DNA of 10,460 nucleotides from CAZTLE01 sp964614415 (GCA_964614415.1 CAZTLE010000151.1:1-10460); one strand, 5' to 3'. Shown: positions 1 through 7,724, counted from the stretch's first letter. The notes: generated by a model not told the origin, from the letters alone. Numbers and translations: made by a program.

Positions 1-1304
1 AGTCCTTCAGTTGTTGCAATCCACAGGATTCCGTTTTTGTCTTTTATCGCCGACAGTACCCTGTGTTCATAGACGGGGCCTAGAGGTTCGAGCTTACTGT
101 TGACAATCCCAAATCTCCGGGTGTTGTAATTTAGAAGGCGTTTGTTATCAAGTTCAACAAGGCCTAAAAGATTTCCGCACGCACCATTTAATTCATCAAT
201 TGTTGCATCTTGTAAATGGCTGTAGTCAAACTCTTCTCCATTACTTCGAGAACAGTAAAGACTGGAAAGATCACGATCGACAAAGAAGATCTTATTCTTC
301 TCACTGCGCCCCATTAAAATACCCTCGATAATATCCATCCGGTAAATGGCTTCCCCCTCAGCCCAACCATTGGGCCTGAATTGCCGTATATCTATGTTAG
401 GTACATGGAAAAGACCATTATCTGTTGACGTAATCCACAGAGACCCATCCTCCGACTCATGTACGTAAGTAACTCCTATTCCATTAAAAAATACTGTAGG
501 CTGTTTGGACAGATCACCTTTTTCGAAATGAAATACACCGGAAGGTGTAGTAATCCATTCACTCTTATCCCTGCTCACATTAAATCCCGTAATGATGTCG
601 CCTATGTACCTTACTCTTTTGAGTCGATTCAGGGAATCCCATTGAAAATGGGTTGTTGAAATACGAGCTCCCTTAAGTTTGTCGATAGAATCCCGTACTG
701 CGTTTCTATTCTTTATAATGTTGATCCTTCGTTTTACCAAAAGATCCTCATCTTTCCGTGCATCCAAAGGTGTCCAAAATCCTTCACCATGTTCGGTTAC
801 CGTACCGTCCTTGACATTAACAGAATACAAAGGAAAATCAATATGTTTGTTACTGGCGGAAACAAGTTGAAGGAATAGTTTATCCCCTTGTAAACCAAGG
901 AAATCAAACCAACTATTTTTTCGTGGCCTTATCTCCTTCAATGCCGAATTAAAACCAAAAGGCCTGAAACTGCTCCCGTCCCAGAAGCTGAGGGAGCCAT
1001 CCAATCCATTTACCCAAAATGAGCCGTCTCCAACGGGTTGGAAACTGAAATTCACCAGGTTGGCCAGGCCGTCGTTCGTATCGTAGGTGACAAACTCATA
1101 TCCGTTGTATTTCACAATACCCCGGTCCGTAGCAAGCCAAATATTTTTGTTGGGGTCTTCGTACAAATCGTAGATTTCTGAACTCGGCAAGCCGTCATCG
1201 GTATCAAACTGTTCATATCTAAAATCAAAAATCTGGCCTGAAGAAGTCTCAGACACGAATAAGATTATCGCAAAAATTAATAGATATCGGGAGAGTCTGA
1301 ACAT
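1..1304 (-). CDS. Two-component regulator propeller sensor, N-terminal part (runs off left edge)
   Basis: The reverse strand is open from the ATG at 1304 to the window edge: 434 complete codons and no stop, so the C-terminus is missing. Residues 1-24 form a signal peptide (MFRLSRYLLIFAIILFVSETSSGQ), so the propeller should lie in the periplasm. Residues 33-60 carry the classic first Reg_prop blade, with DGLPSSEIYDLYEDP then NIWLATDRGIVKYNG. Further blade motifs are at about 238-262 (EWITTPSGVFHF), 279-300 (EDGSLWITSTDNGLFHV) and 418-433 (DKNGILWIATTEG). In the family, such propellers are followed by a Y_Y_Y domain, a membrane segment and a histidine kinase (LytS-like or hybrid) or a DNA-binding output; none of that is visible here, so the output type is unknown. 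It is divergent from the protease genes, which makes it a candidate regulator of them, by inference only. The middle blades (about 120-235) are poorly conserved. Confidence 0.88.
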   Translation of the reverse strand, partial: MFRLSRYLLIFAIILFVSETSSGQIFDFRYEQFDTDDGLPSSEIYDLYEDPNKNIWLATDRGIVKYNGYEFVTYDTNDGLANLVNFSFQPVGDGSFWVNGLDGSLSFWDGSSFRPFGFNSALKEIRPRKNSWFDFLGLQGDKLFLQLVSASNKHIDFPLYSVNVKDGTVTEHGEGFWTPLDARKDEDLLVKRRINIIKNRNAVRDSIDKLKGARISTTHFQWDSLNRLKRVRYIGDIITGFNVSRDKSEWITTPSGVFHFEKGDLSKQPTVFFNGIGVTYVHESEDGSLWITSTDNGLFHVPNIDIRQFRPNGWAEGEAIYRMDIIEGILMGRSEKNKIFFVDRDLSSLYCSRSNGEEFDYSHLQDATIDELNGACGNLLGLVELDNKRLLNYNTRRFGIVNSKLEPLGPVYEHRVLSAIKDKNGILWIATTEG

Positions 1305-1377
1305 AACTGATTGGCTGGACGGACTTCATGAATTCCATAGCCGCCCCGTACAAAGCAAGAAAAACATCCCGGTCTAA

Positions 1378-1404
1378 ACAAGTGTTTACCAAACAAATAC
1401 TTGT
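1378..1404. promoter_or_regulatory. Inverted repeat in the divergent sensor/protease spacer
   Basis: The arms ACAAGTGTTT and AAATACTTGT are 10-base inverted repeats (one G-T pair) around a 7-base spacer ACCAAAC. The repeat lies in the 258-base spacer (1305-1562) between two divergent genes, 74 bases upstream of the sensor start and 159 upstream of the protease start. This suits an operator for a dimeric regulator, or a hairpin in the leader of either transcript. No convincing Bacteroidota TAnnTTTG -7 element could be placed beside it. Apart from a T-rich stretch at 1436-1461, nothing else stands out in the spacer. Confidence 0.35.
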
Positions 1405-1562
1405 CTTGACACGGAAAACTGAGGAACAAACACGCTTATCTTTTTTTCTTTCCATTTTTTGTTCTAAAGGTGTTTGTTTTAAAACTTCATGGAAGTCAGA
1501 GCATCGAGCGATATGTTCAGGTCTTATCAGAAACAAAACTGAATCATCAACATAAAAAAGTC

Positions 1563-3980
1563 ATGAAAAAGAAAAGAATTTGGTTCGCTGTTGTATTTCT
1601 ACTAGTTGTATTTCAATCGTATACACAAGATCAAAGAATATTTGGTGGTGATGCAATAGATATTTCGGAGGCTCCTTACCAGGTTTCTCTTGAAATAAAC
1701 GGAAATCACGATTGTGGAGGAACCATTATCGATTGCGAATGGATAATTACCGCCGCACACTGCGTTGAGAACAAAGATCCTGATGACATTGTGGTCCACG
1801 CCGGTTCGACAGACCAGACCAACAACAATAATGGGCAAAGAATCGAAGTAGCAGAAATCATAATACATGACGATTACTCGCCATTTGCCGGAGACCCGTT
1901 TTTTCAACCCCCTTTTAATGATATTGCCCTGCTAAGACTCCAGGAGCCATTGGTTTTCAGCAACAATATTCAAGCCATAGACTATGCTACACCATTGAAT
2001 ACAACCGCTGATGATATATCTGACGGTCAAATAACTTTCATAAGCGGTTGGGGTGATGCAGGCAACGGTATTGAAGATAATTTGCGTGGTGTTTCCGTTC
2101 CCATATCGTCAATTTCAACTGTTTGGTGCAATGGAGATTACTCTGTTTTCAGGCCCATGATGATTGCCCTATTTGGAAATAGTGCCTCCTCCGGAAATGG
2201 TGATAGCGGCGGACCCGCCATTATAGAACTTGACGGAGAGCCCATTCTGGTTGGTGTTTCAAGTTGGGGCGGTTGTCCGAATAACCTGTTTCCATCTGTT
2301 TATACCAGTGTAAGAGAGTATTCAGAATTTATAGATACCAATATAGTTAACAACGATTGCGATTCGTGTTTTGACTTCGCCCTGGACTATCAACTTGTGG
2401 ATGCATATGGGAACCCTGAAACCAACTTTTGCCCGGAAGAAGAAATTTTTGTTGATGTTCTCGAAATTATAAATACACATCAGTATCACATTGATCTTTG
2501 GATTCAAGATGGTGATGGAGATCTGGATTGGATTTCCGGTGCCGGTTGGGTGCCTGAGGCTTCCCCGGATGGAGTCAACATAGTGTCATTATTTGAAAAC
2601 GACCCTGAGGACCCGGTAACCTTTGAAAATGACGTACCATATGTCCTAAAAATAGCCGTTGACAATTCGATGTGTGGCTGGGTTGAAGTGCTTAAACCTT
2701 TTGTTTTCAAAGAGCTGTCAGTTTCCTTCCACTTAGAAGATGAAAATGGAATCGAAGAAAATGAATTCTGCTTGGGCGATGATATCTACCTGGACGGTAG
2801 CGCCACTTTCCCCTGGAATGGACAGAGCTATTTCATGGACCTTCACATAGTGAATCCCGACGGTAGCCTCACCTATGTGGCACGGCAGGAAGATGATGGT
2901 TGGGTCAATGGCTCGTTGAATGATCCTATTAATATTACTAAACTCTTTGAAAATGATATAGAAACGCCTGTCACTTTCCAACCCGGCATCACCTATCAGG
3001 TAAAATTGGCCATCGATGATCAGTTTTGCGGATGGGCCCAACAAACACAGGATTTTATATATCATCAAGCAACTGTTGTAGCACATCTGGAAGATGAGAA
3101 CGGTACCCAGCAAACGACTTTCTGTTTAAGTGAGGATGTCTTCCTCAATGCCAGTGCCACCCCACCCTGGAACGGACAGAGTTATTTCATGGATCTTCAC
3201 ATTGTAAATCCGGACGGTAGCCTTACCTATGTGGCCCAGCAATACGAAAACGGTTGGTTTAATGGTTCTCTGGATGATCCCATTAACATCACCCATCTTT
3301 TTGAAAATGATATTGAAACGCCTGTTACTTTCCAAACCGGTGTTGTTTACCAGGTAAAACTGGCCATTGATGATGACTATTGCGGCTGGGCACAACATTT
3401 AATGCAGTTTAGCCTTGAAGATTGTTGCAATCTGCCCGCACCAACTAACCTGCAATCTTTTGGCACAAATCTTACCTGGGATCCTGTATTAGGTGCTGCA
3501 GGCTATCTCGTGGAAGCTACCCTTTCCTGGCCCATGAACTGCAGTTGTTCCTATCCGGTTTCGATAGTTCCTATTCTTACGACCGCAACCCAGGTTACCA
3601 TACCCATAGGACCGAACAACTGCACCGCCGTACAGGTACGAACGCTGTGTGCCGATGGTACCGCTTCCGACCCTTCAGATGTAATCTGTGTTCGACCGGG
3701 CTTTAATATGATCAATAGTCCTACTTCAATATCCATCTCTCCCAACCCAAACCAAGGTAGAATGCATATAAAAGTGGATACCAGTCCTGAAGTTGAAAGT
3801 GCCTCGCTAATTATCTATAGCATCAAAGGGAACCTGATCGACTCATTCACATCCCTTAAAACAGACAAAGGAGTTTTGGACTTCGATCTGGACCTAAGCT
3901 CAAAATTGAAACATGGCGTATACATTTTCACTTTCAGGGTGGGAAATGAGACAATAACAAAACAAGTAATTGTTGAATAA
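1563..3980 (+). CDS. Secreted trypsin-like S1 serine protease with repeat domains and T9SS sorting domain
   Basis: 805 residues. The ATG at 1563 was chosen because it opens directly on a signal peptide (MKKKRIWFAVVFLLVVFQSYTQ); the frame is open upstream to an ATG at 1470, but those 31 residues are not signal-like. The trypsin-like domain spans about 26-265. R25-IFGG fits a zymogen activation site with a propeptide of only a few residues. The triad is H66 (TAAHC), D120 (NDIALLRL) and S215 (GNGDSGGP). Chymotrypsin position 189 reads Ser (S209), not the Asp of trypsin. The usual Cys182 and Cys191 appear missing while their partners (C189, C238 here) remain. Three copies of a two-Cys domain follow (267-384, 385-502, 503-620), then a fibronectin III-like domain (621-712) and a type A T9SS sorting domain (718-805, SPNPNQG to KQVIVE). 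The protein should cross the outer membrane by T9SS and be released or anchored at the surface, cutting proteins. It probably works alongside the M43 protease 134 bases downstream. Confidence 0.93.
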   Translation: MKKKRIWFAVVFLLVVFQSYTQDQRIFGGDAIDISEAPYQVSLEINGNHDCGGTIIDCEWIITAAHCVENKDPDDIVVHAGSTDQTNNNNGQRIEVAEIIIHDDYSPFAGDPFFQPPFNDIALLRLQEPLVFSNNIQAIDYATPLNTTADDISDGQITFISGWGDAGNGIEDNLRGVSVPISSISTVWCNGDYSVFRPMMIALFGNSASSGNGDSGGPAIIELDGEPILVGVSSWGGCPNNLFPSVYTSVREYSEFIDTNIVNNDCDSCFDFALDYQLVDAYGNPETNFCPEEEIFVDVLEIINTHQYHIDLWIQDGDGDLDWISGAGWVPEASPDGVNIVSLFENDPEDPVTFENDVPYVLKIAVDNSMCGWVEVLKPFVFKELSVSFHLEDENGIEENEFCLGDDIYLDGSATFPWNGQSYFMDLHIVNPDGSLTYVARQEDDGWVNGSLNDPINITKLFENDIETPVTFQPGITYQVKLAIDDQFCGWAQQTQDFIYHQATVVAHLEDENGTQQTTFCLSEDVFLNASATPPWNGQSYFMDLHIVNPDGSLTYVAQQYENGWFNGSLDDPINITHLFENDIETPVTFQTGVVYQVKLAIDDDYCGWAQHLMQFSLEDCCNLPAPTNLQSFGTNLTWDPVLGAAGYLVEATLSWPMNCSCSYPVSIVPILTTATQVTIPIGPNNCTAVQVRTLCADGTASDPSDVICVRPGFNMINSPTSISISPNPNQGRMHIKVDTSPEVESASLIIYSIKGNLIDSFTSLKTDKGVLDFDLDLSSKLKHGVYIFTFRVGNETITKQVIVE
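2361..3422 (+). repeat. Three tandem copies of a two-cysteine accessory domain
   Basis: Three repeats of about 118 residues, at 2361-2714, 2715-3068 and 3069-3422. Each has an FC motif near residue 20 and a CGW motif near its end. Between them lie the conserved blocks DLHI or DLWI, then (in copies 2 and 3) DPINIT and LFEND, PVTF, and YQVKLAID. Copies 2 and 3 are closest and share long identical protein blocks around NGQSYFMDLHIVNPDGSL, with DNA differing mostly at third codon positions; copy 1 is more diverged. The domain looks like a beta-sandwich with one disulfide, by inference; I do not recognise it as a named family. Related copies occur in the neighbouring M43 protease. Confidence 0.85.
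3687..3781 (+). repeat. Near-identical DNA block shared with the M43 gene, copy 1
   Basis: This 95-base block matches 6359-6453 with 5 mismatches, counted by hand; bases 3708-3748 match exactly. It encodes the junction of the fibronectin III-like domain and the T9SS sorting domain (CVRPGFNMINSPTSISISPN onward). Flanking parts of the same domains are much less alike at DNA level, although still similar as protein, which points to gene conversion or recent exchange of this segment. Confidence 0.9.
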
Positions 3981-4046
3981 GGCATCGGAAAGGGGGGTTC
4001 CGGTCTGTTCAAAATCATGTAAGAATCCTCTTTAAGGATGTTGACG

Positions 4047-4077
4047 TTGGCCCATCCTTCGGACTTTGAATGGCCAA
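4047..4077 (+). other. Inverted repeat in the protease intergenic spacer
   Basis: TTGGCC at 4047-4052 and GGCCAA at 4072-4077 can pair, and the stem extends inward (CAT with AT) across a one-base bulge. It lies in the 134-base gap between the two protease genes, ending 37 bases before the M43 start codon. No T-run follows, so it is not a standard terminator. The two genes could therefore be co-transcribed, with this hairpin as a processing or stability element; its function is unknown. Confidence 0.3.
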
Positions 4078-4114
4078 TGCTCGTTCGGCATTAAACCCTT
4101 AAAACAAGATCATT

Positions 4115-6652
4115 ATGAAAAAAGCAGTATTCCTTTTGATATTAATAGCTACGACCTTCTGTGGAAGATCACAGGTACAAAAATGTATCACCGATGAGCG
4201 GCAACAAGAAAAGTTGTTGAATGACGATTATAGATTGAATTATGAACAAATTCAGCGGGAGATCAGATCTCGAATCGAATCCGGCGCAATGGAAAGAAGC
4301 CAGACGGTCTACCTTTCCGTAGTGTTCCATGATATTTATTTTTCAACACCCATTGTAACAGACAGGGTTTTGAGCCAGTTGGCCCAAATAAACAATGATT
4401 TTTCACTATCCAGTTCCGATTCCAATGATATTCCAGCGCCTTTTGACGAGGTAGCCTCAAATACCAGAATTCAGTTTTGTCTTGCCCAGACCGACCCGGA
4501 TGGCAATACCACAACAGGTATTGTCCATTATGCTATGGACGATCTTTCCGGGGTCGATTTTGGCGACTGCTGGACCAGCGATTATATAGACGATAGAATC
4601 AAGGAACAAACCATATGGGACCCCGAAAAATATATCAATATCTGGATTGTGGATAAGGTCCAAGGTAAATTTGAGGGGATATGCATCGATGGCCCCATCG
4701 GGTACAGTAGTGTCCCCGGCGAAGGAGAAGAAGACCATGATGGGGTGGTAATCGAATGGTTAACCGTTGGAGCCTTGGACAATCCTAACCCTTCGGGAGG
4801 ACAATACGGTTTTGGCAGAACCGCAACGCATGAACTAGGGCATTTCTTTGGCCTCTACCATATTTGGGGCTTTGCAGAGGAAGGGGTGGACGAATGTGAG
4901 GATTCCGACATGGTGGATGATACACCCAATCAGGCAGATGTCTATCTGTCGTGTCCGGCTTTTCCTCAGACTTCTTGCGGTAGCCTGGATATGTTTATGA
5001 ATTTTATGGATTATGTTGATGATGATTGTTACAGGATGTTTACCGAAGGTCAACGTCAAAGAATGTGGGCGACACTGGAAACCCAACGATCTGGTTTGCT
5101 GGTATCTAGCGAGTGTTCTCTTCCGGAATGTGACCCAACTGATTCTGCCAGTTTCGAGCTATACTATTATTGTGATGAAGGAAGTTGGAATGTAGACGCC
5201 ATTGCCCTGGATCTCGATCCGGAAAATCATTGGTGGGGGCTTTATGAATCGGACCCAGACGGAGGAACAGATGATGAAGATATAGTAGCAGGTCCTTTTA
5301 ACATTCAAGGCGGACTTACGGCCAATTGGGAGGATCTGAATCCTGACAAGACCTATTTCGTGAAGCATGGGATTTGGAAAGATAACTGTTACCAATGGCG
5401 CGAAAAACGAATTCCGTTGGCCTTGGTCGATTTTCATTACGAAAATAAAAACGGTTCACCCACAGTAGAGTTTTGCATATCAGAAGATGTCTTTGCCGAC
5501 ATAATTGAGACCATCGAATCGGGGAATTACTTGCTGAAATTGTATGTTCTGAATGCAGGCAATACTTATGACTTGATTTCGGCTCAGGTGCTGGGAGATA
5601 TTACTGATCCTATCAATATAACCGAGTTATTCGAAGATCAAACTGGGAATCCCGATCTTTTCCAGGCAGGAACCACATATGCGTTGGAGGTACTAATCAC
5701 AGATTCGGCATGTGGTCAGATAAGCTTGCAAAAAGACTTTACGTTTAAGGAGAGCCCAATTTCCTACCACTATGAGAATAGCAACCAGGAGGAGCAGGTT
5801 GAATTTTGTGTTGGAGAGGACGTGTTTCTCGATGCAAGTGAGAGTCTGGATACAGGCAGTTATTTCATGAGCTTATGGCGGTTTGAAAATTCCACTGGAG
5901 ATTATAGCTGGATCATTGGTACCGATTGGATAAATGGTGATCTCAATACTCCCATCAATATAACGCAGACCTTTGTAGATCTGACAGGAAATCCAGACCT
6001 ATTCGATCCGGGTAGGACCTATGCAGTGAAATTCTCCATCATTGATCCCGATTGTGGTCAAGTATGGCTTCAACAAGACTTTAGGATTATTGACTGCTGC
6101 ACTGTTGGTGCACCAACCAACGTACAATCTTTTGGTACCACGCTAACCTGGGATCCTGTACCAGGTGCTACGGCCTATTTGGTTGAAGCAGCGCCTTCCT
6201 GGCCTATGAACTGCAGTTGTACGTTTCCTGTTTCTATAGTACCCATTACCACGCTCTCAACCCAGGTCACAATACCTATTGGACCGAATAATTGTACCGC
6301 GGTGCAGGTAAGGGCACTCTGTGCGGATGGTTCCACTTCGCTCCCTTCGGATACGGTTTGTGTTCGTCCGGGCTTTAACATGATCAATAGTCCTACTTCA
6401 ATATCCATCTCTCCCAACCCCAACCAGGGTAGAATGCATATAAAAGTAGATACAAGCCCAGATGTGGAAAAGCTATCGTTTGTTGTGTACAGTCTCAGAG
6501 GGAATTTGATAGATTCCTTCACGTCGCTTAAAACAGACCTGGGGGTCGTAGACTTCGATTTGGATCTAAGCTCGCGATTGAAGCAAGGTGTATACTTCTT
6601 TGTATTTCAAGTAGGAACCGAAACCATAACGAAGCAAGTGATTGTAGAATAA
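4115..6652 (+). CDS. Secreted M43 (pappalysin/cytophagalysin-like) zinc metalloprotease with T9SS sorting domain
   Basis: 845 residues. It starts with a signal peptide (MKKAVFLLILIATTFCGRSQ). Residues 21-60 look like a short prodomain with a cysteine, C24, in QKCITDER. The catalytic domain is about 60-330. The zinc motif HELGHFFGLYH gives ligands H239, H243 and H249 with catalytic E240, followed by IWG. The Met-turn block MNFMDYVDDDC is at 295-305, with M298 the likely Met-turn residue. Paired cysteines (C261, C280, C288, C305) are typical of M43. A C/W-rich segment (335-435) follows, then two copies of the two-Cys domain seen in the upstream protease (436-546, 547-660), a fibronectin III-like domain (661-752) and a T9SS type A sorting domain (758-845). 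Its last 185 residues align without gaps to those of the S1 protease, with about 148 identical. It should act outside the cell on proteins or peptides; the substrate is not evident. A strong terminator follows the stop codon. Confidence 0.94.
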   Translation: MKKAVFLLILIATTFCGRSQVQKCITDERQQEKLLNDDYRLNYEQIQREIRSRIESGAMERSQTVYLSVVFHDIYFSTPIVTDRVLSQLAQINNDFSLSSSDSNDIPAPFDEVASNTRIQFCLAQTDPDGNTTTGIVHYAMDDLSGVDFGDCWTSDYIDDRIKEQTIWDPEKYINIWIVDKVQGKFEGICIDGPIGYSSVPGEGEEDHDGVVIEWLTVGALDNPNPSGGQYGFGRTATHELGHFFGLYHIWGFAEEGVDECEDSDMVDDTPNQADVYLSCPAFPQTSCGSLDMFMNFMDYVDDDCYRMFTEGQRQRMWATLETQRSGLLVSSECSLPECDPTDSASFELYYYCDEGSWNVDAIALDLDPENHWWGLYESDPDGGTDDEDIVAGPFNIQGGLTANWEDLNPDKTYFVKHGIWKDNCYQWREKRIPLALVDFHYENKNGSPTVEFCISEDVFADIIETIESGNYLLKLYVLNAGNTYDLISAQVLGDITDPINITELFEDQTGNPDLFQAGTTYALEVLITDSACGQISLQKDFTFKESPISYHYENSNQEEQVEFCVGEDVFLDASESLDTGSYFMSLWRFENSTGDYSWIIGTDWINGDLNTPINITQTFVDLTGNPDLFDPGRTYAVKFSIIDPDCGQVWLQQDFRIIDCCTVGAPTNVQSFGTTLTWDPVPGATAYLVEAAPSWPMNCSCTFPVSIVPITTLSTQVTIPIGPNNCTAVQVRALCADGSTSLPSDTVCVRPGFNMINSPTSISISPNPNQGRMHIKVDTSPDVEKLSFVVYSLRGNLIDSFTSLKTDLGVVDFDLDLSSRLKQGVYFFVFQVGTETITKQVIVE
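5420..6094 (+). repeat. Two tandem copies of the two-cysteine accessory domain in the M43 protease
   Basis: Repeats at 5420-5752 and 5753-6094, about 111 and 114 residues. Each has HYEN near the start, then EFC, EDVF, PINIT, GNPDLF, a TYA block and CGQ near the end. They correspond to the S1-protease repeats (FC, DPINIT, PVTF, YQVKLAID, CGW) but form their own subgroup, so duplication occurred within each gene after the domain was shared. The preceding segment (residues 335-435) may be a strongly diverged copy. Confidence 0.8.
6359..6453 (+). repeat. Near-identical DNA block shared with the S1 protease gene, copy 2
   Basis: Partner of 3687-3781 at a constant offset of 2672 bases, with 90 of 95 bases identical. 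Bases 6380-6420 match exactly. It encodes the start of the T9SS sorting domain. The offset stays the same across the whole 185-codon tail, so the two tails differ only by substitutions. Confidence 0.9.
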
Positions 6653-6674
6653 CAAGATTTGAAAAGGAATCTTG
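6653..6674 (+). other. Stem-loop directly after the M43 stop codon
   Basis: CAAGATT (6653-6659) and AATCTTG (6668-6674) form a perfect 7-base-pair stem with an 8-base loop, starting on the base after the stop codon. It has no T-run of its own and precedes the stronger terminator hairpin, so it may protect the transcript's 3' end. Confidence 0.45.
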
Positions 6675-6680
6675 AAAAGC

Positions 6681-6723
6681 AGCTCCGGTTTGGCCTGCAC
6701 TAAACCGGGGCTCCTTTTTCTTT
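6681..6723 (+). terminator. Rho-independent terminator of the protease unit
   Basis: AGCTCCGGTTT (6681-6691) pairs with AAACCGGGGCT (6702-6712): an 11-base-pair stem with one G-T pair and a 10-base loop, followed by CCTTTTTCTTT. A short AAAA run just left of the hairpin (6675-6678) could give weak termination in the other direction for the convergent comM remnant. Confidence 0.9.
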
Positions 6724-6781
6724 ACTGCTTCGAGTATATATGCTCGTAATTTGCCGACTACCCCAACCACCCCTCTCTATC

Positions 6782-6846
6782 CACACTTCGCCCCTTCGAT
6801 ATACTCAGGGCAAGTACAATCCGCCTAAGGCGGATCACTCAGTGTG
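6782..6846. repeat. REP-like intergenic palindromic element
   Basis: ATCCGCCTAAGGCGGAT (6819-6835) is a palindrome with 8-base arms around one base. Outer arms CACACT (6782-6787) and AGTGTG (6841-6846) can also pair. The text CTTCGATATACTCAGG and CACTCAGTGTGAC resembles the dispersed 'CACTTCG...CTCAGTGTGAC' intergenic repeats that I recall from Bacteroidota genomes; this is from memory, not a search. The rest of the 226-base gap between the M43 gene and the comM remnant holds only the hairpins listed separately. Confidence 0.5.
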
Positions 6847-6878
6847 ACTTTCTGTAAATCGCTGATTTGTCCTTGTCA

Positions 6879-7724
6879 TCAGCCTAACCATCCATCTCTG
6901 TCTAAGCTTCGATATTGAATGGCTTCCGAGATGTGTGTTCCCATTACCGACTCACATCCCCCCAGGTCAGCGATCGTGCGTGATACCTTGAGAATCCGAT
7001 CATAGGCCCGGGCCGATAGATTCAAACGTTCCATAGCCGATTTCAAAAGCTCCTTGGAGTCATTATCCAGCTTGCAGTATTTTCTAATAAGCTTTACACC
7101 CATCTGGGCATTGTAATGGACACTGTCGAGATCATTGAAACGTTGGGTCTGAATTTCCCGGGCCCTGGCTACGCGCGCCCGGATTATCTTACTGGGTTCT
7201 CCCTTACGTTCCTCGCTTAACTTTTCAAAAGGGACCGGCGTCACTTCGATATGAATGTCTATACGATCCAATAACGGACCCGAGATCTTTCCCAAATACC
7301 GCTGCATTTCCATAGGTGACGAAACAACCGGAGCATTTGGATCGTTGAAGTAGCCACCCGGACTTGGATTCATGCTTGCCACTAACATAAAGCTACTTGG
7401 GTATGTGATTGTGAAGCGGGCCCTGGCGATAGTAACCTCCCGGTCTTCCAGGGGTTGTCGCATAACTTCCAACACGCTTCGTTTAAACTCCGGCAACTCA
7501 TCCAGGAACAATACCCCGTTATGGGCCAACGAGATCTCCCCGGGCTGGGGAAAGGTCCCCCCTCCTACCAGAGCCACATCCGAAATGGTGTGATGCGGAC
7601 TTCGAAACGGCCGGGCCGTCATAATTCCTTCCTTTTCCAGCGTTCTGCCAGCAACGCTATGTATCTTGGTAGTTTCCAGCGCCTCATGTAAAGACATGGG
7701 CGGCAGAATACTCGGCAGACGTTT
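6879..7724 (-). pseudogene. comM: YifB/ComM Mg-chelatase-like AAA+ ATPase, 3' half only
   Basis: Reading leftward, the frame gives KRLPSILPP, then MSLHEALETTKIHSVAGRTL and a further 252 residues to the TGA at 6879. This is the C-terminal half of YifB/ComM, a family usually of about 500 residues. Numbering from the M at 7697, it keeps Walker B (GVLFLDELPEF, 61-71), the MNPSPGGYFNDP block (109-120), the arginine-finger region GPLLDRIDIHIEV (140-152) and the C-terminal Mg-chelatase domain (LNLSARAYDRILKVSRTIADL). The N-terminal Lon-like domain and Walker A (normally GPPGSGKTMLAKRLP) are absent. Homology ends at KR (about 7724), the next codons do not fit the family, and a TGA at 7743-7745 closes the frame. 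Full ComM promotes branch migration of incoming DNA in natural transformation; this remnant cannot bind ATP normally. An internal start at 7697 could still give a 272-residue fragment. Confidence 0.9.

Noticed and set aside
1406..1444. TTGACA (1406-1411) followed by TATCTTTT (1437-1444) as a promoter for the S1 protease
   Set aside because: The 25-base spacing is too long for either a sigma-70 or a Bacteroidota -33/-7 promoter, and the last base of TAnnTTTG does not fit.
1470..1562. Upstream in-frame ATG that would extend the S1 protease by 31 residues
   Set aside because: The extra residues are polar and would bury the signal peptide that begins at 1563; the protein is clearly exported.
2733..3113. 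126-residue reverse-strand open frame inside the S1 protease gene
   Set aside because: It is antisense to the repeat domains; similar reverse frames recur under each repeat copy and show no protein features of their own.
4047..4077. Hairpin between the protease genes as a terminator
   Set aside because: It has no T-run after the stem and a bulged, long-loop structure; kept only as an unassigned inverted repeat.
6175..6522. 115-residue reverse-strand open frame under the M43 tail
   Set aside because: It mirrors a reverse frame at the same place in the S1 gene (3551-3745), as expected from shared coding sequence on the other strand.
7372..7691. Forward-strand open frames opposite the comM remnant
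   Set aside because: They lie antisense to the conserved Walker B and sensor region and have no recognisable features.
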